Source: Propionivibrio dicarboxylicus (GTDB lineage: Bacteria > Pseudomonadota > Gammaproteobacteria > Burkholderiales > Rhodocyclaceae). From it: a DNA stretch of 64,000 nucleotides. The notes below the pieces were generated by a model. It was given only the letters and a program-made list of their open reading frames with translations. It was not told the origin of the DNA and ran no database searches. The position numbers and the translations under genes are program-made. Positions 28,727 to 37,467 of this stretch are shown here, piece by piece (positions within the stretch are counted from its first letter, which is position 1; every line of letters starts with the position of its first letter). The stretch covers positions 42,369 to 106,368 of the forward strand of contig CAMDMZ010000013.1 of the NCBI GenBank assembly GCA_945902805.1, read 5' to 3'.

Positions 28727-30604
28727 TCAGCTTCCTGCCACGCACATCGTATCGCGACCGGCTTCTTTGGCGCGATACATGGCGGCGTCGGCCTGCCGCG
28801 AAAGTTCGGCTTCGGTGCGGCCGTGATCCGGGTAGATGGCGATGCCGATGCTGCAGGAAATGGCGATCGGATGATTCTCGATCTGGAAGGGCTGGTTGAG
28901 TGAGTTGCGGATACTTTCGGCGACGGTGATCTCGCCGTGGCCTGCATCGATGGCGCGTAGCAGGATGACGAACTCATCGCCGCCGATGCGGGCGACGGTA
29001 TCGGATTCGCGCACCCGTTGGGTCATTCGCTGCGCCACTTCCTTCAGCAGCACATCACCGACGGCGTGGCCGTAGTTATCGTTAACCGGTTTGAATTTGT
29101 CGAGGTCAAGGTAGAGCAGGGCGAATCGCGTGTGGTCGCGTTGCGCAATCACCAGTGCCTGGTTAAGGCGGTCCGAGAACAGGGCGCGATTGGCCAGGCC
29201 GGTGAGCATGTCGTGCTGCGCGAGATCACGTTGTTGTTGCTCGCTTGTCAGGAGGCGTTCGTTTGCCGCGGCCAGTTCGGCGGTGCGTGCCGCGACCCGT
29301 TGCTCAAGTTCGTGTTCCGAGCGTTGCAGATTTTCGATGTTGAGCTGCTTGGCGGCAAGGGCCTCGGCCTGGGCCGCTTCCTTGGCCCGACGTTCAGTCT
29401 GGATGCGATCGGCGAGAGCAAACGAGAGCAGCAACATGCCGATCACCGAACCGAACTGCAAGCCGTGCAGGGTGAGAAAGTTGGTCGGGATCAAACCATA
29501 GTTGCGCAAGGCAAAAGCGATACCGAACAACATGAACAAGGACCAGGCAAGCATGAACAGGCGGGCCGCCGGAACCTTGCGCAGCAGGCAGTACAGACCG
29601 GTCAATGTGGCCAGGGAAGTTGTCGATACCGTAGCCACGGTAAGCATCTTGCCGCCCAACATGTAGGAGAAGCCGAGGGTGACGACGGCGGTGGCGATCG
29701 ACAGCAAGCCCCCAGCGCGGAGCAGGAAATCGAGTCGGGGTGAGACGAGTTGAGGCGACAGGAAACTACGGGTGAACTGGGCAACACCCAGCGAGCAGAG
29801 CGAGAACCCGAGCGGGAAGGCGAGGTTGGCAAAACCGGGCCAGGCCGACCAGATGAATTCGTTACCCAATCCGTTGAACCCGGCCAGGCCAATGGCCAAG
29901 CCGCCGACGAACAGCACATAGTCGAGATACATTCGCTCGCGTATGCTCAACCACAGCAGGGCGTTATAGACCAGCAAGGCCAGCACGGCGCCGAAATACA
30001 CGGCTAGCCCGGCATAGGTCACGCGGCTGTAGTCGGCAAACGCCGTGGGCGACCAGAGTGTCAGCGGCACCGACACGGTACCTTCCGAGCGCACCCGGAG
30101 CAGCACAAGGTCGGCGGCATCCATCGCCGGTGGCAGGTCAAAAACGAAGTTTCGATGGGCAATGGGCCGCTGTGTGAAAGGTACAAGATCGCCGGTGATG
30201 ATGGGCGTCACGCTGCCCGGCGAATAGAACTCGATGCGATCGAGGGTCGGGAAGGCAAGCTCAAGCAGGTGTTGCCGGGCGCCGGGTAGCGGAATTGCGC
30301 TCGCGACGGCCGGCCGGAAGCCAATCCACCAGGCTGAACGGCTGTAGCCGAGATTGACGCCGCCGAGCTTGGCCGGAATGGTTTCGCCGGCGTAAAAGCG
30401 CCGCCGCACTTCGCTGAGTGGCAGATCACCGTTGGGGTCTTCGATCAGTCCGACAAAGGGCGTGAGATCGACACGTCCCTCAGCGAGGGTTTCCGGCGCC
30501 GGGGGTGCAGTTAATGCTTGCACACCGAAGGCGCCAAAAAGCAGCCAGGTCAGCAGCAAGGCCAGCAACAGCCGAACCACCAGATGTCGCCGGGCAAAGC
30601 TCAT
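28727..30604 (-). CDS. diguanylate cyclase with 7TMR-DISM sensory module
   Basis: 625 residues. Signal anchor at 9-30, an extracellular 7TMR-DISM ligand domain (about 35-185; note YSRSAWWIGFRPAV), seven membrane helices (about 195-400), a coiled coil (405-460) and a GGDEF domain. The active site is intact (GGDEF, residues 541-545) and the inhibitory I-site RxxD is present (RESD, 532-535). It should make c-di-GMP with product inhibition, in response to a carbohydrate or similar outside ligand. It is convergent with phoR across a repeat copy. Confidence 0.92.
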   Translation of the reverse strand: MSFARRHLVVRLLLALLLTWLLFGAFGVQALTAPPAPETLAEGRVDLTPFVGLIEDPNGDLPLSEVRRRFYAGETIPAKLGGVNLGYSRSAWWIGFRPAVASAIPLPGARQHLLELAFPTLDRIEFYSPGSVTPIITGDLVPFTQRPIAHRNFVFDLPPAMDAADLVLLRVRSEGTVSVPLTLWSPTAFADYSRVTYAGLAVYFGAVLALLVYNALLWLSIRERMYLDYVLFVGGLAIGLAGFNGLGNEFIWSAWPGFANLAFPLGFSLCSLGVAQFTRSFLSPQLVSPRLDFLLRAGGLLSIATAVVTLGFSYMLGGKMLTVATVSTTSLATLTGLYCLLRKVPAARLFMLAWSLFMLFGIAFALRNYGLIPTNFLTLHGLQFGSVIGMLLLSFALADRIQTERRAKEAAQAEALAAKQLNIENLQRSEHELEQRVAARTAELAAANERLLTSEQQQRDLAQHDMLTGLANRALFSDRLNQALVIAQRDHTRFALLYLDLDKFKPVNDNYGHAVGDVLLKEVAQRMTQRVRESDTVARIGGDEFVILLRAIDAGHGEITVAESIRNSLNQPFQIENHPIAISCSIGIAIYPDHGRTEAELSRQADAAMYRAKEAGRDTMCVAGS

Positions 30605-30640
30605 GGAATCAGGTTTGGTTAAAAAGTAACGGGCACCATT

Positions 30641-32287
30641 CTACTTTGTGGAGTAGCTGCAGCGTTCGAATTCGCCACCGCGATCAAGCACTTTTTCGAG
30701 TGTCAGCGACTGGGTTTTGTTGTCGTAAAAGACCTCGATCGGTCGCTTGATGCGGAAGGTGCCGACCGGGATGATCACCGAGGCTGGTTCGTTGAGCGGG
30801 GTGATTTCTGGCAACAGCAGGCCCTGACGGAAGTTTTCGCGCAAGCCGGGATCGGCACCGCGAATGGAAATCGGCGTCGCAATACCGGGGAAAAGCTGGA
30901 TGCCGGCGACCAGCGACGCGCCGCCACTATCGTTTTTGTCATGCAGCGCCCAGCGCACGTTGCCGGTGACGAACTGCGCCGAACCGGCGAGCTTGACGGC
31001 GATCATCTGTCCATTGCCGATGCGCACGCCGGCTTTCAGCGGTCGCGACAAGCGCAGGCCGCTGGCGGACTGGTCAAGTAACTGCCAGTCATCGATGATG
31101 GCCCAGTTCTCGACCTGATAGCCTTGCTGCTGGCTGAAGTTCTCGTCGTGGTGCGTGGCGCGAGTGCCAAAGGTTTCCATTTCCTCGCGTTCCCGACGCA
31201 ACATGGCATCGTCGCGGATCGGCGGGCGGAACGGTTTGCGACCGGACAGGTAGTAATGCACTGCATCCAGGCCGGCGATGAACTCGCAGCCGCCCGACGC
31301 TGGCTTGCGTTCCTGGCGGCGTGGCGCGCCACCTTTGCACCAGCGCTGATAGACGCGCTGCAAGAGCTGCCCGGCGGCCGGTTGCGTGCAGTCCTCCCCC
31401 AGATTCATGCGTGATAACTGCTCGCCGCGGTCGAGCATGACCAGGCGGGTCTTGATACTGCGTCGCAGTTCTGTGGTGTCGAGCCAGCGGCCGTCGCCGC
31501 CACTGTGCGAGGTGTAACTGGCGGGCCGGTCCGAGGCGAGATCGACAAAGATCGGGCGGGCGCTGGTGGCGATTTCTTTCGGCAGCGCGGTCAATAGTGC
31601 CAGCTTGGTGCCCCAGCGTTTAGCCCAGCGGGCGATCCAGTTGAGGTGACGTTGCGGTAGCTCAAACGGGCTGGCCATATGCACCAGATGCACTTCGGCA
31701 TAGGCACCGAGCGGGGTGGTCTGCGTGTTGCCATGGCGCGGATGGTCGTCGACCGCCTGCTGTGCGACGCCCATGGACTCGGCAGTGGCGAAGACCCGAT
31801 GCAACATCTGCCAGAACTTGGCGTCCGGTAACTGTTCGCCACGGCAAAGATCGACCTGCCAGCTGGCAAATATGGATAAGGTGCGCTGGGCTATGGTGGC
31901 TTTCAGCGCGTCCAGGCCAGGCTCTTTGGCCACGGCGGCGGCGAGGCAGCGCAAATAACCATTGAGCAGCGCTTGCCAGACGGCCAGCGTGCCTTCCAAT
32001 GCGGCCTGTTCGGGCGGCGTGAGCGGGAGTGGCCGGCCGGCAAACTTCTTGGCGACGTCATCTTGCATGTCGCCCACCGATTCGCGCAGAGTCTCCAGCA
32101 GTTCGAAGCGATCCACCGCAGATAGCTGGAAGCGATGCAGGAGATTGAGCTGGCGCAGGAACATGCCTTGCGCCTGGCCCGCGTTGGCCATGGGTACCGA
32201 GGCCATCCAATCGTGGCAGGCCACTGGCGTCAGAAAGGCCGGCGGATTGTCCGTCCCGGTGGGCAGCAAGCCGAAGTCGATAGTCAT
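30641..32287 (-). CDS. conserved hypothetical protein with PilZ-like C-terminal region
   Basis: 548 residues, no membrane segment or signal. The N-terminal two thirds are helical (MFLRQLNLLHRFQLSAVDRF, TLRESVGDMQDDVAKKFAGR) and not recognised. From about residue 390 a beta-rich part (IIDDWQLLDQSASGLRLSRP, VRIGNGQMIAVKL, GNVRWALHDKNDSGGASLVAGI) resembles a degenerate PilZ fold: S-A-S-G-L-R-L is like the D/NxSxxG motif, without a clear RxxxR. A c-di-GMP effector role is suggested by this and by the neighbouring cyclase, but is inference. AAGGGA precedes the start. Confidence 0.7.
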   Translation of the reverse strand: MTIDFGLLPTGTDNPPAFLTPVACHDWMASVPMANAGQAQGMFLRQLNLLHRFQLSAVDRFELLETLRESVGDMQDDVAKKFAGRPLPLTPPEQAALEGTLAVWQALLNGYLRCLAAAVAKEPGLDALKATIAQRTLSIFASWQVDLCRGEQLPDAKFWQMLHRVFATAESMGVAQQAVDDHPRHGNTQTTPLGAYAEVHLVHMASPFELPQRHLNWIARWAKRWGTKLALLTALPKEIATSARPIFVDLASDRPASYTSHSGGDGRWLDTTELRRSIKTRLVMLDRGEQLSRMNLGEDCTQPAAGQLLQRVYQRWCKGGAPRRQERKPASGGCEFIAGLDAVHYYLSGRKPFRPPIRDDAMLRREREEMETFGTRATHHDENFSQQQGYQVENWAIIDDWQLLDQSASGLRLSRPLKAGVRIGNGQMIAVKLAGSAQFVTGNVRWALHDKNDSGGASLVAGIQLFPGIATPISIRGADPGLRENFRQGLLLPEITPLNEPASVIIPVGTFRIKRPIEVFYDNKTQSLTLEKVLDRGGEFERCSYSTK

Positions 32288-32360
32288 CCGCGATCCCTTA
32301 ACGTGAAATAACCTGTTCGGAGCGCCTTGTGATAGTCGAGCAAAGCGAGCTAACTGATAG

Positions 32361-32378
32361 CCTTCCCTTGAGGGAAGG
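32361..32378. other. perfect hairpin in the gap between the chemoreceptor gene and the PilZ-like gene
   Basis: Arms CCTTCCC (32361-32367) and GGGAAGG (32372-32378) with a TTGA loop. No T-run follows on either strand, so it is not a standard terminator. It lies 91 bases after the chemoreceptor stop and 74 bases before the PilZ-like gene start on the same strand. Confidence 0.4.
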
Positions 32379-32468
32379 ATGGGATGGGTGGGCCCATTTG
32401 CTGCTTTTCCGTTGTTTCATCATCAGGGGTGCCGGCGAAGAGGCATGAAAGTTGGATTAAATGTGCAC

Positions 32469-34502
32469 TCAGAGCTTGAAGCGGCCGAGAGCGTTGCGCA
32501 GCTCATTGGCCATATCGCGCAGGCCATGCGCTGCGGCCTGGTTTTCGGCCGCCGACTGGGCGGCTGTTTCTGACGAACGGGCGATCTGCTCGACTGAGCG
32601 CGCCAATTCCTGGCTGGTCGAACTTTGCTCGCGGGTGCCATTGGCGATCTGGTTGGCGATGTCGAGCGATTGGCGTGCACGTTGGTCAATGGCGGTCAAG
32701 GCGGTGCCGGTTTCTTCGGCCAGATGAACACCCTTGCCGACCCGTTGCCGTACTGATTGCATCTGCTCGACGGCACCACTGGTGCTGGCGACGATGGCAC
32801 CAATGGTGTTGGCGATCTCCTGGGTGGATGAGGCGGTGCGTTCCGCCAGCTTGCGAACTTCATCGGCGACGACGGCAAAGCCACGACCTTGCTCTCCGGC
32901 GCGCGCGGCCTCGATCGCGGCATTCAGAGCCAGCAAATTGGTCTGATCGGCAATCTCGCGGATGACCTGGACGACGCTGGAAATCTGCTGCGATTGTTGC
33001 ACCAGCGATTCGACGGCGGTGGCTGACTGGCCGATTTCGTTGGCGATCTGGCGCATTTCGGTAATCGTGCCGTCGACCACTTTGCGGCCTTCGACGGTGG
33101 CACCGCAGGCTTCGGTGCTGGAAGCGGCGGATTGTTGGGCGCTGTCGGCGACATGCGTAATGCTGACTGAAAGCTGCTCGACCGAGGCCGCCATGGCACT
33201 GGCCGCGCCCGACTGCTGGTGGGCGCCATCGGCGAGCTGATGGGCGCGTTCCTCGACCCGGCTGGCATCCTCGGCCAGGCGCTGGGCGGTGTTGCCGACG
33301 CCGGATACCAGCTCGCGCATGCGGCCGATCGAATCGCCTACCGCGCTACCGAGCAGGCCGACTTCATTGCCGCTGCCATCGCCACGGAAACTGATGCTGA
33401 GATCACCCTCGCCAAGGCGACGAATGGCGTCGACTGCTGGCGTTAGCGCCGCCATGCGCGAGCGCACCAGGAAACCGAGCAGCCCGGCCGTGAGGAGGGC
33501 TGCCAGGATGCCGACACCGAACAAGTCATTGCGGGTTTCGCGTATGGCGCCCATGTACTCTTCCGTCCAGCTGCCAAAGACGACCTGCCATTTCCATGAT
33601 TCGGAGCGACCCACCGCGACGGTTTTTTCGGTCAGCGTGCCCTGCTCATTGCGCATCTGGTACTTGACGATACCGGTGCCTTTGTCGACGATGGCTTGAA
33701 TCGCTTTGCGGCTTTCCTCGTCGCTGACCGCGTCGCCCACCGTCTTGCCTTGCCATTGTGGATGGGCGACAAAATCGGCGATGGTCTTGGTGTCTCCGGT
33801 CGGACGCAGGATGTATACGTAGCCGGTCTCGCCGGCCTTCATCTCGGAGAAGATCTCGCGGATCTGTTTGAGCTCGGTCGCCAGCGAAACGCGTAAGGAC
33901 ATCGCGCCGAAGACCTTGCCATCCGCGCCCTTGAGTGCCTTAACCACCGAGAAGTAGTACTCGCCATTGCGTACCGTAAGTCCGGAATAGTCGTTGCCGG
34001 CCAGGATCGCCTTGGTCACCGGATCGGCGGCCGGCAGCTCGACACCGTCCATGTACTTGCCGTCTTTCTTCAACAGCGTGGCGGCACGAAAGAGCTTGCC
34101 GTCGTCGATGATGAGAAACGCCGCTTCGCTGCCGATCAACTCCTTGAAGCGCTCGAGCAGTTTCTGGTTGCTGTTGATGGTGTCGCCATTCACCTTTAGT
34201 GCCGGCAACTCCTTGTCGCCGGTGGGCACGCGGCTGCCACCGAGCGTGACCTCGCCGCCGAGGTATTGGCGCAATTGCGCTGATTCCCGTTCGCCACGCG
34301 CCTTGACGTTGTCGAAATAGGAGTCGAGTACGCGCGTCATCAGGCGCGTGTCTTTGATCAGTTCGTCGTCAAGTTCGACAACGGTGTGTTGGCGGTTGAT
34401 TTGCCCCAGAATCAGCGCCACGGCGAGGAAAGCCACCAGCACCAACAACCCGGCAGCGGAAGTGATTTGGCGGGACATCGGCCAATTGCGGTAGTTGATC
34501 AT
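32469..34502 (-). CDS. methyl-accepting chemotaxis protein with periplasmic Cache domain
   Basis: 677 residues. Membrane helix at about 13-33, then a large periplasmic Cache_3-Cache_2-type domain (about 40-320; VKALKGADGKVFGAMSLRVS and the C-terminal WKWQVVFGSWTEEYM). A second helix lies near 325-345, followed by HAMP and a long signalling coiled coil. The hairpin tip that contacts CheA/CheW is conserved: IREIADQTNLLALNAAIEAA, then RAGEQGRGFAVVADEVRKLA. Ligand unknown; Cache domains of this kind often bind small organic acids. No che genes are in the window. Confidence 0.95.
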   Translation of the reverse strand: MINYRNWPMSRQITSAAGLLVLVAFLAVALILGQINRQHTVVELDDELIKDTRLMTRVLDSYFDNVKARGERESAQLRQYLGGEVTLGGSRVPTGDKELPALKVNGDTINSNQKLLERFKELIGSEAAFLIIDDGKLFRAATLLKKDGKYMDGVELPAADPVTKAILAGNDYSGLTVRNGEYYFSVVKALKGADGKVFGAMSLRVSLATELKQIREIFSEMKAGETGYVYILRPTGDTKTIADFVAHPQWQGKTVGDAVSDEESRKAIQAIVDKGTGIVKYQMRNEQGTLTEKTVAVGRSESWKWQVVFGSWTEEYMGAIRETRNDLFGVGILAALLTAGLLGFLVRSRMAALTPAVDAIRRLGEGDLSISFRGDGSGNEVGLLGSAVGDSIGRMRELVSGVGNTAQRLAEDASRVEERAHQLADGAHQQSGAASAMAASVEQLSVSITHVADSAQQSAASSTEACGATVEGRKVVDGTITEMRQIANEIGQSATAVESLVQQSQQISSVVQVIREIADQTNLLALNAAIEAARAGEQGRGFAVVADEVRKLAERTASSTQEIANTIGAIVASTSGAVEQMQSVRQRVGKGVHLAEETGTALTAIDQRARQSLDIANQIANGTREQSSTSQELARSVEQIARSSETAAQSAAENQAAAHGLRDMANELRNALGRFKL

Positions 34503-34527
34503 TGAATTCCTCGGGGTGGCGGGCGTT

Positions 34528-34553
34528 AAAAAGTCGGCGCTGGCGGGACGGCG
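34528..34553 (+). repeat. dispersed 25-base repeat, copy 7 (after the HIT gene)
   Basis: AAAAAGTCGGCGCTGG then CGGGACGGCG, an exact consensus copy. Read on the minus strand it follows the HIT gene stop by 7 bases, T-run last. It ends 25 bases upstream of the chemoreceptor start, so it also lies in that leader. Confidence 0.9.
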
Positions 34554-34560
34554 TCAATGA

Positions 34561-34986
34561 CTAGGGTGGCGAATCCAGCAGTGTCCGCAGGGCGGCACGC
34601 AACCGGTTCGAATCAGGCGGCGGGCGCACGGGCGTCGGGCGCAGCGCATCGGCCCAGATCGGACGCGGGAAATGGCTGTCGTCGCGCCAGCGCGGAATCA
34701 CGTGCCAGTGCAAGTGAGGCACGACATTGCCAAGGCTGGCGAGGTTGATCTTGTCGGGCTGTATCTGCGCGCGCAGGGCTTGTTCCACGCACAAGACGAC
34801 GCTCATCAGATGCGCGCTTTCGGCAGGCGCGAGATCGCTCATTTCGGCAACGTGGCCATTCCAGATAACGCGACAAAAACCGGGAAAGGCATCGCCATCC
34901 GAACCGCCGACATGCGCCACGCGGCAGCGCGCATCCGACCAGAGCAACTCTCCTCCCGGTCCGTCGCAGAGCTCGCAGGCGGACAT
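34561..34986 (-). CDS. HIT family (histidine triad) hydrolase
   Basis: The triad HLHWHVIPR (HxHxH) in LGNVVPHLHWHVIPRWRDDS identifies a HIT nucleotide hydrolase/transferase. The start chosen is ATG at 34986 (MSACELCDGPGGELLWSDA), which fits the usual short N-terminus with a CxxC pair; the frame is open upstream to 35235. Length is 141 residues. Substrates are likely nucleoside phosphoramidates or dinucleoside polyphosphates. It is third in a leftward run after the GGDEF-EAL gene and a hypothetical gene. Confidence 0.88.
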   Translation of the reverse strand: MSACELCDGPGGELLWSDARCRVAHVGGSDGDAFPGFCRVIWNGHVAEMSDLAPAESAHLMSVVLCVEQALRAQIQPDKINLASLGNVVPHLHWHVIPRWRDDSHFPRPIWADALRPTPVRPPPDSNRLRAALRTLLDSPP

Positions 34987-35029
34987 GGGTCGACAATAGC
35001 CGGAAAAGTCGTCGCCGGGAACGTGGAAT

Positions 35030-35662
35030 TCAGCGGCTTTGCGCTGGCAATCCCATGCGCCAGGCCCATTCGGCGGGATGGCTGATGCCGACAGCCGGCG
35101 GTGGCCGCTTGCGTTTGCCCATGCCGCCGGGGACGGAGGCGAGTGGCGGTTCGGCGGCGCGGCGGATCGCATCAGCATCCATCGGCGTGCCCAGGTGCGG
35201 GGCAAAACAGCCGGCCATGCGACCGGTTTCATCACGCCCGATGTTGGGCCAGACGGCGTCGGCGCAGAAGGAATGGATGGTCATGCAACGGCTGCCATCA
35301 GCGGCGCAAAGGAAGAGATCCCAGCGCGCATTGGTTTGCACCACGACCTGGCTGCCGGGCGGCGGGACATACGCGGCGCCAGTCAGGAAATAGATGCCGC
35401 GTTCGGTCTGGATCGCGGCCTGAGCGACGCGACGGGTATCGACCACTTCGACCGGGAAAGCGGTTTGCGGTGGCGAGACCAGGGTAACCGGGTTGAAACG
35501 CTGCCACAGCGCCGTGTTGTGCAGACGCTGGCGACCGGCAAACTGGAACAGCAGCATGATGAAGAGCATGGCGCCGACGATGGCCAGCATCCAGTAAAAC
35601 GGCCGGCGGTCGATACGGGGTGTGTTGACGCTGGCAGGGCGGGCGGGATCAGGGGCGGTCAT
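35030..35662 (-). CDS. hypothetical single-pass membrane protein
   Basis: 210 residues. One membrane helix (FYWMLAIVGAMLFIMLLFQF, about 22-41) anchors a ~165-residue periplasmic region containing four cysteines (FLCAADGSRC, SFCADAVW, AGCFAPH) that could pair. The tail is basic and proline-rich (GGMGKRKRPPPAVGI). No family recognised. Its start overlaps the stop of the GGDEF-EAL gene (ATGA), so the two are co-translated and may be functionally linked. Confidence 0.75.
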   Translation of the reverse strand: MTAPDPARPASVNTPRIDRRPFYWMLAIVGAMLFIMLLFQFAGRQRLHNTALWQRFNPVTLVSPPQTAFPVEVVDTRRVAQAAIQTERGIYFLTGAAYVPPPGSQVVVQTNARWDLFLCAADGSRCMTIHSFCADAVWPNIGRDETGRMAGCFAPHLGTPMDADAIRRAAEPPLASVPGGMGKRKRPPPAVGISHPAEWAWRMGLPAQSR

Positions 35663-37416
35663 CGTGTGCGTGGGCCGGATGCATCGACCGGATGGTCGGC
35701 CAGCCAGTTTTTTAGGAAGGGAACCAGGGCATCGGCGGATAGCGGCCGACTATAGAGAAAGCCTTGCAGCACATCGCAGCCGAGTCGTTGCAGGTAGTCG
35801 CGCTGGCCTTCGGTCTCGACACCTTCTGCGACCAGATCGAGGCCGAGGTTGTGGCCGAGCACGATGGTGGCGGAGCAGATCGCGGCGTCGTCGCGGTCGG
35901 TCTCGATGTCTTTGACGAAGGCGCGATCGAGCTTGAGCCGATGGATCGGCAGGTGCTTGAGATAGGCCAGCGAGGAATAACCGGTGCCGAAATCGTCAAT
36001 CGCCAGGACGATGCCCATGTCCGAAAGTTGTTCGAGGATGGCAATCGTCGCGGCCGGATTTTGCATCGCCACGCTTTCGGTAATCTCGAGTTCGATCTCG
36101 GACGGTGCCAGGTCGTAGCAGGCCATCGCGCCATGCACGACGCTGGGCAAACTCTCGTGGCGCAACTGTTGCGCCGAGAGATTGACAGCAATGCGGATGT
36201 CCGTGATGCCCTGGTCTTTGAAGCTGCGCAGTTGGCGGCAGGATTCCCAGAACACCCAGTCGCCCAGCGGCTGGATCAGGCCGGTTTCTTCGGCCACCGG
36301 AATGAACTTGACCGGCGAAATGGGGCCGAGCTCGGGGTGTGTCCAGCGCGCCAGGGCTTCGATGCCGACGATGCGCCCGGTGCCCAGATGCAACTGTGGC
36401 TGAAAATTGAGATGGAATTCGTTGCTGCCCAGATGCGTGCTTTCGAGTGCGCGCCGCATGCCATCTTCCAGGCGCATGCGCTCGTTGGCGGCAATGTTCA
36501 TGCCTTCGGCGAAAAACTGGAAGTTGTTGCGACCCTGTGACTTGGCGTGATACATGGCCATGTCGGCATTGCGCAGCAGAGTTTCGGTCGTATCGCCGTC
36601 AATCGGATACATGGCGATGCCCATCGAGGGCGTGGTGTAGAGCGTATGGGCGCCCACCGGGTAGCGATCTTCAAGCCCGCGTTTGAGCTTGCTAGCGATA
36701 CCGGTGACTGACATCGCGTTCTCAAGATCCGGCAGGATGACGACGAACTCATCGCCACCGAGGCGGGAAATGACGTCGCTGGCGCGCAAACAGTCGCGCA
36801 GGCGCTGGGCCACGGCGATCAGCAGACCATCGCCGATCTGGTGGCCCAAGGTGTCGTTGATGGTCTTAAAGCGGTCAAGGTCGATCAGCAGGACGGCCAG
36901 TTGCCCATGGTCACGTTGCGCCCGCGTCAGCGCCTGCTGTAGCTGGATTTCCATCGCGGCGCGGTTAAGCAGCCGGGTGAGCGGATCGTGCTGCGTGAGA
37001 TAGGCCAGACGTTCGGCATCCTCGCGTCGCTGAGTTAGATCGTTGAAGCTGGCCAGGTAGTGCTCGACCTCGCCATTGGCGTCGCGCACGACGGCGATAT
37101 TGAGCAACTTCGGGTAGATCGTGCCGTCTTTGGCCTTGTCCCAGATCTCGCCCGTCCAGGAGCCATCGGTTTGCAGCCCCTGCCACATAGCAGTAAAGGT
37201 TTCTGCAGGCGTGGCGAGTGATTTGAGCAGGCGCGGATCGCGGCCGCGCACGTCGTCCGGTGAATATCCGGTGAGGCGGGTAAAGGCGGCATTGACCGCA
37301 ACGATGCGATTCGCCCGATCGGTGATCATCATGGCGTCGCTGGAACTGGCGAACATGGTTGTCGCCAGACGCAGAAGCGGCGTGCTCTCCAGTGCGGGAA
37401 AGAGTTCCTCAAGCAT
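35659..37416 (-). CDS. PAS-GGDEF-EAL c-di-GMP turnover protein
   Basis: 585 residues, cytoplasmic. PAS domain at about 15-128 (SSSDAMMITDRANRIVAVNA). The GGDEF domain has an intact motif (220-224) and I-site RASD (211-214). The EAL domain has EAL at 353-355 and the metal and catalytic residues in VNLSAQQL, LEITESVAM, AIDDFGTGYSSL, LKLDRAFVKD and VAEGVET. Both activities could be functional; which dominates cannot be told. The stop overlaps the next gene start by 4 bases. Confidence 0.95.
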   Translation of the reverse strand: MLEELFPALESTPLLRLATTMFASSSDAMMITDRANRIVAVNAAFTRLTGYSPDDVRGRDPRLLKSLATPAETFTAMWQGLQTDGSWTGEIWDKAKDGTIYPKLLNIAVVRDANGEVEHYLASFNDLTQRREDAERLAYLTQHDPLTRLLNRAAMEIQLQQALTRAQRDHGQLAVLLIDLDRFKTINDTLGHQIGDGLLIAVAQRLRDCLRASDVISRLGGDEFVVILPDLENAMSVTGIASKLKRGLEDRYPVGAHTLYTTPSMGIAMYPIDGDTTETLLRNADMAMYHAKSQGRNNFQFFAEGMNIAANERMRLEDGMRRALESTHLGSNEFHLNFQPQLHLGTGRIVGIEALARWTHPELGPISPVKFIPVAEETGLIQPLGDWVFWESCRQLRSFKDQGITDIRIAVNLSAQQLRHESLPSVVHGAMACYDLAPSEIELEITESVAMQNPAATIAILEQLSDMGIVLAIDDFGTGYSSLAYLKHLPIHRLKLDRAFVKDIETDRDDAAICSATIVLGHNLGLDLVAEGVETEGQRDYLQRLGCDVLQGFLYSRPLSADALVPFLKNWLADHPVDASGPRTR

Positions 37417-37438
37417 TAGGGCAACACGCGTTCACAGC

Positions 37439-37462
37439 CGCCGTTCCGCCAGCACCGACTTT
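37439..37462 (-). repeat. dispersed 25-base repeat, copy 8 (between the CHAT gene and the GGDEF-EAL gene)
   Basis: Plus strand reads CGCCGTTCCGCC then AGCACCGACTTT. It lies 5 bases after the CHAT gene stop but in the opposite orientation to the other stop-proximal copies, 22 bases upstream of the GGDEF-EAL start. Confidence 0.8.
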
Positions 37463-37467
37463 CTTGG